Source: Bacteroidales bacterium Phil12
GTDB taxonomy: Bacteria > Bacteroidota > Bacteroidia > Bacteroidales > P3
Direction: 5' to 3'
DNA: 48,245 nucleotides
Assembly (NCBI GenBank): GCA_002633275.1
Contig: NWBO01000101.1
Coordinates: 1 to 48,245, forward strand
This document shows positions 43,797 through 48,245 of the stretch, in pieces. The notes below the pieces were generated by a model. The model ran no database searches. It was not told the DNA's origin and was given only the letters and a program-made list of their open reading frames with translations. Position 1 is the first letter of the stretch, and every line of letters begins with the position of its first letter. The position numbers and the translations under genes were made by a program.

Positions 43797-44621
43797 ATGA
43801 ACAAGGAAATAATCGTAGGTATAGATTTCTCAAACACATCTTTAACAGCTTTGCGTCTTGCTGTCGATATAGCAAATCGTACCAATTCATCTATTCTTAT
43901 GCTTTGGGTTAAGACTGCTGAAAAAGACCCTATGGAAGCAGAAGCAATATTGAAAGACTTATGCAAATCTTTTGCATCAGCCCTTAACGGCAAAGAAATT
44001 CAATACAAAGTTGCCGAAGGTAAAAAAGTCCATTCAACAATAAACAAAATCGTCAAAGAACGAAAGTCCTATTTGCTTGTAATCGGCGCTAACGGTAACA
44101 GTGGTTTCGACGAAAGGTTTGCAGGTGCCAATGCCTTCAAAACTTTGAACGATTGCCCAATACCCGTATTGCTGTTAAGAGAGAATTTCAATTTCTGCAA
44201 ACCTTTGAAAAACATTATTCTTCCTATCGACTCCACGCCCGACACCCGTCAAAAAGTGCCTTGGACAATGGAATTTGCAAGAATGTTCCCTAATTCGTGC
44301 ATAAGAGTTTTAGGATTGCAGTCCTACGCAGGTAAAACCATAAGAGAGGAAGTAGAAAAATATATCACAAGTATAGACACCCTTCTTACTCAGAAAGGAT
44401 TAAATCACACGATAGAGATTAGAGATTCCGACAATTCAACTCTTACCACTTTGGATTATGCGAAAGAAGTCGATGCCGATTTAATCGTAATTATGACCGA
44501 GCAAGAAAAAACATTAAGCAATCTATTCTTCCTTGGTCCGTATGCACAACAGATGATTAATCTATCCCCTTATCCTGTTTTAACCATTGCCCCGAAAGAC
44601 ATCAATGGTGCGAGCAGATAA
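43797..44621 (+). CDS. Universal stress protein, tandem UspA domains
   Basis: This 274-residue cytosolic protein carries two Usp domains, each able to bind ATP. The first starts 'NKEIIVGIDFSNTSLTALRLAVDIANRT' and ends with 'YLLVIGANGNSGFDERFAGANAFKTLNDCPIPVLLLRE'. The second starts 'LKNIILPIDSTPDTRQKVPWTMEFARMF' and has 'DADLIVIMTEQEKTLSNLFFLGPYAQQMINLSPYPVLTIAPK'. The first keeps the G-2x-G-9x-G(S/N)-like ATP motif in part. I take the ATG at 43797, which begins the conserved domain. The SPOR-like gene follows after 18 bases. Confidence 0.9.
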   Translation: MNKEIIVGIDFSNTSLTALRLAVDIANRTNSSILMLWVKTAEKDPMEAEAILKDLCKSFASALNGKEIQYKVAEGKKVHSTINKIVKERKSYLLVIGANGNSGFDERFAGANAFKTLNDCPIPVLLLRENFNFCKPLKNIILPIDSTPDTRQKVPWTMEFARMFPNSCIRVLGLQSYAGKTIREEVEKYITSIDTLLTQKGLNHTIEIRDSDNSTLTTLDYAKEVDADLIVIMTEQEKTLSNLFFLGPYAQQMINLSPYPVLTIAPKDINGASR

Positions 44622-44639
44622 GATAGTGTTTTCCATAGA

Positions 44640-45101
44640 ATGAATAGAGTAATTAAAATATTAATCTCACTGATTATTTTGCTAACGTTAAACACTAATG
44701 GAACGGTTTTCGCACAAGTGGAAGTCATTGCCGACGGCAGGTTGCAGACCATACTTGAAAAGCATGTGCAGTATAACCGAATGGCAAAAACAATCAAAGG
44801 TTTTAGAATAAAAGTTGCAACATTTACCGAAGAAGGGGCAAAGACAAAAGCGTTTTCTTTGAAAAACGATTTAATGGAGATATTTCCCGACCAAAGAACA
44901 TACGTTATCTTTGACGAACCTTATTTTATCGTAAAGATTGGCGACTATCCTTCGCGTTTAGATGCATACGCAACACTTATGCAAATCAAACCTCAGATAA
45001 AAACCGCTCTTATTATTCAAGATTATATCAACACTCCGACAATAAACGAGGACGAACTTTCAATCCCCGAATATTTTGAAGAGGAATTGGAAGATGATTA
45101 A
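44640..45101 (+). CDS. Small exported SPOR-like protein
   Basis: This 153-residue protein has a signal peptide (about 1-25, ending 'TVFAQ') and a region resembling a SPOR domain: 'GFRIKVATFTEEGAKTKAFSLKNDLMEIFPDQRTYVIFDEPYFIVKIGDYPSRLDAYATL' in register. SPOR domains bind denuded peptidoglycan at the septum. The C-terminus is acidic. The hydrophobic core of the signal peptide is encoded by a 21-bp repeat unit (44676-44696). It follows the stress-protein gene by 18 bases and precedes the dipeptidase by 56, so they may form an operon. Confidence 0.75.
   Translation: MNRVIKILISLIILLTLNTNGTVFAQVEVIADGRLQTILEKHVQYNRMAKTIKGFRIKVATFTEEGAKTKAFSLKNDLMEIFPDQRTYVIFDEPYFIVKIGDYPSRLDAYATLMQIKPQIKTALIIQDYINTPTINEDELSIPEYFEEELEDD
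44655..44696 (+). repeat. 21-bp repeat units inside the signal-peptide coding sequence
   Basis: Two consecutive 21-base units (44655-44675 and 44676-44696) fit the intergenic consensus. The second ends in GTTAAACACT and encodes ILLTLNT, in the same frame and orientation as the unit in the OmpA domain. A weaker unit may precede (44634) and overlap the start codon. Confidence 0.6.
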
Positions 45102-45157
45102 TCATATACTTACATCGACAAAATTTTTACAGACAATAAATAAAAAACAATAATATC

Positions 45158-46528
45158 ATGGACATTAAAAGTTATATAGTAGAAAATAAAGACAGATTTT
45201 TGGACGAGTTGTTCTCATTAATCCGTATTCCGTCCATATCTTCTCTAAGCGAACACAAAGAAGATATGGTTAAATGCGCCAATCGTTGGAAAGAATTGAT
45301 TCTTCAAGCAGGTGCGGACAAATGCGAGGTTATGCCTACCGAAGGAAATCCTGTCGTTTATGCCGAACGCATAATAGATGCAAAGTTTCCGACAGTTTTG
45401 GTGTATGGCCACTATGACGTTATGCCTACCGACCCTATCGACGAATGGAAAACAAAACCTTTTGAACCTGTAATCAAAGACGACATTATTTGGGCTCGCG
45501 GTGCAGACGATGACAAAGGACAATCCTTTATGCAAGCAAAAGCCTTTGAGTATTTGAACAAAACCAATCAATTGAAATGTAACGTCAAATTTATGCTTGA
45601 AGGCGAAGAAGAGATTGGTTCTCCAAGTCTTTACGGCTTTTGCGAAAAGAATAAAGAACTTTTGAAAGCGGACGTCATACTTGTTTCCGACACTTCTATG
45701 ATTGGAGCGGACGTTCCGTCCATTACGGCAGGTTTGCGTGGTCTTGGCTATATAGAAGTCAAAGTTACAGGACCTAAGGCCGATTTACATTCGGGTATAT
45801 ACGGCGGAGCGGTTGCCAACCCTATCAATATATTGTGTAGAATTATTTCTCAACTTCAAGACGAGGCTACCAACAAATGCACCGTTACCGATTTTTACAA
45901 AGAAGTTATCAACTTATCCCAAGAAGAAAGAGATTTAATGGCAAAAGCACCGTTCAGTGAGAAAGATTATCTTGAAGTAACAGGTTCTCCTGCTTTGTTC
46001 GGCGAAGAGGGATTTTCTACAATAGAGCGCACGGGAATACGTCCGTCTTTCGATGTGTGCGGAATTTGGGGAGGTTATACGGGAGAAGGTGCAAAGACGA
46101 TTATACCTTCCACTGCTCACGCAAAAATATCTTTTCGTTTGGTTCCCGACCAAGATTTCAACGTAATAACAGAACGTGTTGCCCAATACATCAAACAGAT
46201 TGCTCCGTCTTGTGTCAATGTGGAGGTTACGCCATTGCACGGAGGCTACGCATATGTTTCTCCTTTGGATTTACCTGCATACCAAGCCGCCGAAAAAGCA
46301 TATATGCGTACATACGGCAAACAGCCTATACCTACACGCAGCGGCGGAAGTATTCCAATCGTTGCAGGCTTTGAAAGAATATTGAGAACGAAGTCGATAC
46401 TTATGGGCTTCGGCTTATCGAGTGATGCAATACACTCTCCGAACGAGAATTATCCTCTACGCCAATTCTTCAACGGCATAGAAACAATTTCTTATTTCTA
46501 CGAAGAGTACGCCGAATTAATGAAATAA
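45158..46528 (+). CDS. M20-family dipeptidase
   Basis: This 456-residue metallopeptidase probably cleaves dipeptides in the cytoplasm. Zinc ligands are visible in 'VLVYGHYDVMPTDP' (His and Asp), 'WARGADDDKGQS' (bridging Asp), 'EGEEEIGSPSL' (catalytic Glu and ligand) and the C-terminal 'SSDAIHSPNENY' (His). The inserted dimerisation domain contains 'GLRGLGYIEVKVTGPKADLHSGIYGGAVANP'. The length and motif order match the Bacteroidota M20 dipeptidase (peptidase M20/M25/M40) group. Confidence 0.93.
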   Translation: MDIKSYIVENKDRFLDELFSLIRIPSISSLSEHKEDMVKCANRWKELILQAGADKCEVMPTEGNPVVYAERIIDAKFPTVLVYGHYDVMPTDPIDEWKTKPFEPVIKDDIIWARGADDDKGQSFMQAKAFEYLNKTNQLKCNVKFMLEGEEEIGSPSLYGFCEKNKELLKADVILVSDTSMIGADVPSITAGLRGLGYIEVKVTGPKADLHSGIYGGAVANPINILCRIISQLQDEATNKCTVTDFYKEVINLSQEERDLMAKAPFSEKDYLEVTGSPALFGEEGFSTIERTGIRPSFDVCGIWGGYTGEGAKTIIPSTAHAKISFRLVPDQDFNVITERVAQYIKQIAPSCVNVEVTPLHGGYAYVSPLDLPAYQAAEKAYMRTYGKQPIPTRSGGSIPIVAGFERILRTKSILMGFGLSSDAIHSPNENYPLRQFFNGIETISYFYEEYAELMK

Positions 46529-46551
46529 GGCGTTCATATATCCAAACACCA

Positions 46552-46592
46552 AATAACGGCAATATCTGTATCGGATACTGCCGTTATTGTTT
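46552..46592 (+). terminator. Terminator of the dipeptidase gene
   Basis: AATAACGGCA (46552-46561) and TGCCGTTATT (46579-46588) pair, with an inner palindrome (GTATCGGATAC), followed by GTTTTC. It lies 23 bases past the stop. Confidence 0.85.
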
Positions 46593-46650
46593 TCTTTACT
46601 TACTTGCCATTTTTCAAAATCCGCCTTGCCAAAACACAGCACCCGCAATC

Positions 46651-46734
46651 GTCTCACCGGTGTTTAACACTATTTTATTAATGTTAAACACTAATTTGCT
46701 AATGTCCCACACTAATTCTGTCGTTTCACCATAA
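46651..46734. repeat. 21-bp periodic array, three clear and one weak unit
   Basis: Units start at 46651, 46672, 46693 and 46714. The first three end in TTTAACACT, TTAAACACT and CCCACACT. The array lies between two terminators of convergent genes. Confidence 0.85.
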
Positions 46735-46741
46735 AAGATAA

Positions 46742-46773
46742 GCGAGGGACAAAAATATATTTTTGTCCCTCGC
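46742..46773 (-). terminator. Perfect 32-base palindromic terminator of the LRR protein gene
   Basis: The sequence from 46742 to 46773 is a perfect 32-base palindrome (arms GCGAGGGACAAAAATA and its complement) with no spacer. On the minus strand it is followed by a T-rich run. It lies 28 bases past the stop of the LRR gene. Confidence 0.8.
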
Positions 46774-46800
46774 ATTGTGTCAGTATCTGTAAGTTTAATG

Positions 46801-48245
46801 TTATTTTACAATCAATTTTTCTGTTGCGATGCCGTTTTGCGTTTTAATTGCCACATAATAAACGCCTGAACTAAGGTTTGAAGTTTTGATTTCGTACGTT
46901 TCCATTCCTGCATTCAAATCTTCATTTATAACTACACGTCCGTTGGCATCCATAACCATCAATTTTGCATTGCCATTCAATCCTTGAATATTGATTGTTG
47001 CGTTGCCGTTTATCTCCATAGGATTTGGATAAACTGTTATCGCTATTGTCTGCTGTGCATCGTTCAAACCGCTTTCATCATTCAAAGTTGTGAATGTAGT
47101 ATTAACCCATTCCGAGAATAAATCCTCATCACAAACAGCACGTACTTTAAATGTGTATTCTGTTAAAGGAGTTAAGTCTGTATAAGCCTTTGTTGTTTCT
47201 GAAATAGTTTCCACTTCGCCCTCATCCAATTGAATTTCATAAGACGTTGCTTCACCGTTCCAAGTGACTGTTACTTCGGTTTGAGTTAAATTGCTTATTG
47301 TTACAGTTGGTTTATTACATTCTTTCAGAGTTGTGAAAGTAGTAGTTGTCCATTCAGAAAATATTCCGTCGCCACAAACAGCACGTACTTTAAATGTGTA
47401 TTCCGTTAAAGGAGTTAAGTCTGTGTAAGTCTTAGTTGCCTCCGATACTGTTTCCACTGCGCCGTCATCTAATTGAATTTCGTAAGACATCGCGTCGCCA
47501 ATCCAAGAGATTGTTGCACCTGCTGAGGTTAATTCGCTTGTTGTTATTCCTATTGGAGTAAAACATTCCTCACATATAATATTGGTAAAGTATAACTTCC
47601 AATTGGAATTTTTGTAGTTTTCAAGAGCATCACATTTAACTTTCAATGTTTTATTGGTCGGAGTGTTTTCAAATGAATTATTTGTAATGGTAGGAGGCTC
47701 TTCTGCAAGACAAATCACTTCTGACAAATTACTACAACCACGAAAAGCTCTTTGCCCAATTTCGACAACATTGTCTGCCATCATAACAGCAGTTAAACTA
47801 TTGCAAAAATCAAAAGCATAATCTCCGATTGAAACATTGTCATTTCCTTTAACCGCTGTTTTATAACCGCTATACACAGACAAAGAACTTTCTTCAACAT
47901 TAACAATCTCTACCGATTTTAAATTTACGCAACCAGCAAAAAGACTGTCTTCTATTGAACTAACATTGGTTGGTACTATGACTGATTGCAAATTAATACA
48001 ATTAACGAAAGCAAATTTATCAACCTTTGTAACAGTATTAGGTATTTCTATCGATGTAAATCCGCAAGCAGCAAAAGCCTCCGCTCCAATTGTTGCAATG
48101 TTACTATGTATATTTATAGATGTTAAACTACTGCAACCCGCAAAAGTACCACCACTAATAGAGGTAACATTATCAGGTAGTGTCATAGATGTTAAACTGC
48201 TGCACTCATAAAAAGCATGGTCTCCAATTGTTGTAACGCTCTCGG
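46801..48245 (-). CDS. BspA-like LRR protein with FN3 domains and T9SS type A domain (partial, 5' end outside)
   Basis: The frame stays open to the right edge, so the gene starts beyond it; at least 481 residues are present. Several treponemal/BspA-type LRR_5 repeats come first ('LTSINIHSNIATIGAEAFAACGF', 'IGDYAFDFCNSLTAVMMADNVVEIGQRAFRGCSNL'). Two tandem fibronectin type III domains of about 81 residues follow ('YTFKVRAVCGDGIFSEW' and 'YTFKVRAVCDEDLFSEW'). The last ~75 residues are a type A sorting domain ('VYPNPMEINGNATINIQ', ending 'ATEKLIVK'). It is expected to be attached to the outer surface and to act as an adhesin; the ligand is unknown. Confidence 0.9.
   Translation of the reverse strand, partial: ESVTTIGDHAFYECSSLTSMTLPDNVTSISGGTFAGCSSLTSINIHSNIATIGAEAFAACGFTSIEIPNTVTKVDKFAFVNCINLQSVIVPTNVSSIEDSLFAGCVNLKSVEIVNVEESSLSVYSGYKTAVKGNDNVSIGDYAFDFCNSLTAVMMADNVVEIGQRAFRGCSNLSEVICLAEEPPTITNNSFENTPTNKTLKVKCDALENYKNSNWKLYFTNIICEECFTPIGITTSELTSAGATISWIGDAMSYEIQLDDGAVETVSEATKTYTDLTPLTEYTFKVRAVCGDGIFSEWTTTTFTTLKECNKPTVTISNLTQTEVTVTWNGEATSYEIQLDEGEVETISETTKAYTDLTPLTEYTFKVRAVCDEDLFSEWVNTTFTTLNDESGLNDAQQTIAITVYPNPMEINGNATINIQGLNGNAKLMVMDANGRVVINEDLNAGMETYEIKTSNLSSGVYYVAIKTQNGIATEKLIVK
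47090..47560 (-). repeat. Tandem 243-bp duplication encoding two FN3 domains
   Basis: Two blocks offset by about 243 bases (81 codons) share long near-identical stretches at the DNA level, for example the blocks around 47131 and 47374. The protein copies differ mostly outside the core 'YTDLTPLTEYTFKVRAVC'. This is an in-frame internal duplication. Confidence 0.75.

Noticed and set aside
4819-46800. Repeat arrays as promoters themselves, because some units contain TAATTTGC
   Set aside because: The match to TAnnTTTG is one base short and most units lack the G, so I keep this as a possibility only, not a call.
1-48245. tRNA or rRNA genes
   Set aside because: I scanned the intergenic gaps for T-loop-like and cloverleaf features and found none that convinced me; a dedicated tRNA search would be decisive.

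Overview
The window is a chromosomal segment of an AT-rich member of the Bacteroidota, most likely Bacteroidales. Three things point there: several large secreted proteins end in type IX secretion (T9SS) or gliding-motility type C-terminal domains; most genes lack a Shine-Dalgarno site while many have the Bacteroidota -7 element TAnnTTTG; and families typical of the phylum occur (PorE-like TPR/propeller/OmpA protein, viroplasmin-type RNase H, FemAB-like acyltransferase). No transposase, integrase, phage gene, tRNA, rRNA or CRISPR array was recognised.

Layout. 19-4818 (-) is a giant PKD-rich T9SS protein, followed by a PepSY-like lipoprotein and a TauE/SafE permease. 6824-12198 (-) reads as one long unit: glycosyltransferase, murF, anmK, ECF sigma factor, a membrane-anchored putative anti-sigma factor and a secreted helical protein. 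12662-15727 (+) holds a polysaccharide flippase, a FemAB-like acyltransferase and rlmH. Then come ruvB, a 1226-residue surface protein, metK and a secreted TPR protein (all +). 23702-32489 (-) carries a BASS-family transporter, RNase H, and the run membrane protein / RsmI-like methylase / rarA / 1408-residue surface protein. 32659-39277 (-) holds a GH20 hexosaminidase, phoH, the OmpA-family protein and an aminotransferase. 39882-43560 (-) is the translation cluster thrS-infC-rpmI-rplT-rplS. 43797-46528 (+) is a universal stress protein, a small SPOR-like secreted protein and an M20 dipeptidase. The right edge cuts a BspA-like leucine-rich-repeat T9SS protein.

The most unusual signal is a family of degenerate tandem repeats with a strict 21-bp period. 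The core is ATGTTTAACACT or a variant, preceded by an A/T-TTT tract and a few variable bases. I count eight intergenic arrays of 3-7 units, on average about one per 6 kb, and one fills a whole spacer between two genes. The same unit also occurs inside two genes, in the same strand and reading frame, encoding the heptapeptide I-L-x-x-L-N-T: once in the OmpA domain and once as the core of a signal peptide. A period of 21 bp is two helical turns and also seven codons, so the element is both helically phased and frame-neutral. I do not recognise it as a named repeat family.

A second notable point is infC. It appears to start at a non-canonical AUA codon, seven bases after a full AAGGAGG ribosome-binding site, which adds 12 residues and recalls the AUU start and autoregulation of E. 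coli IF3.
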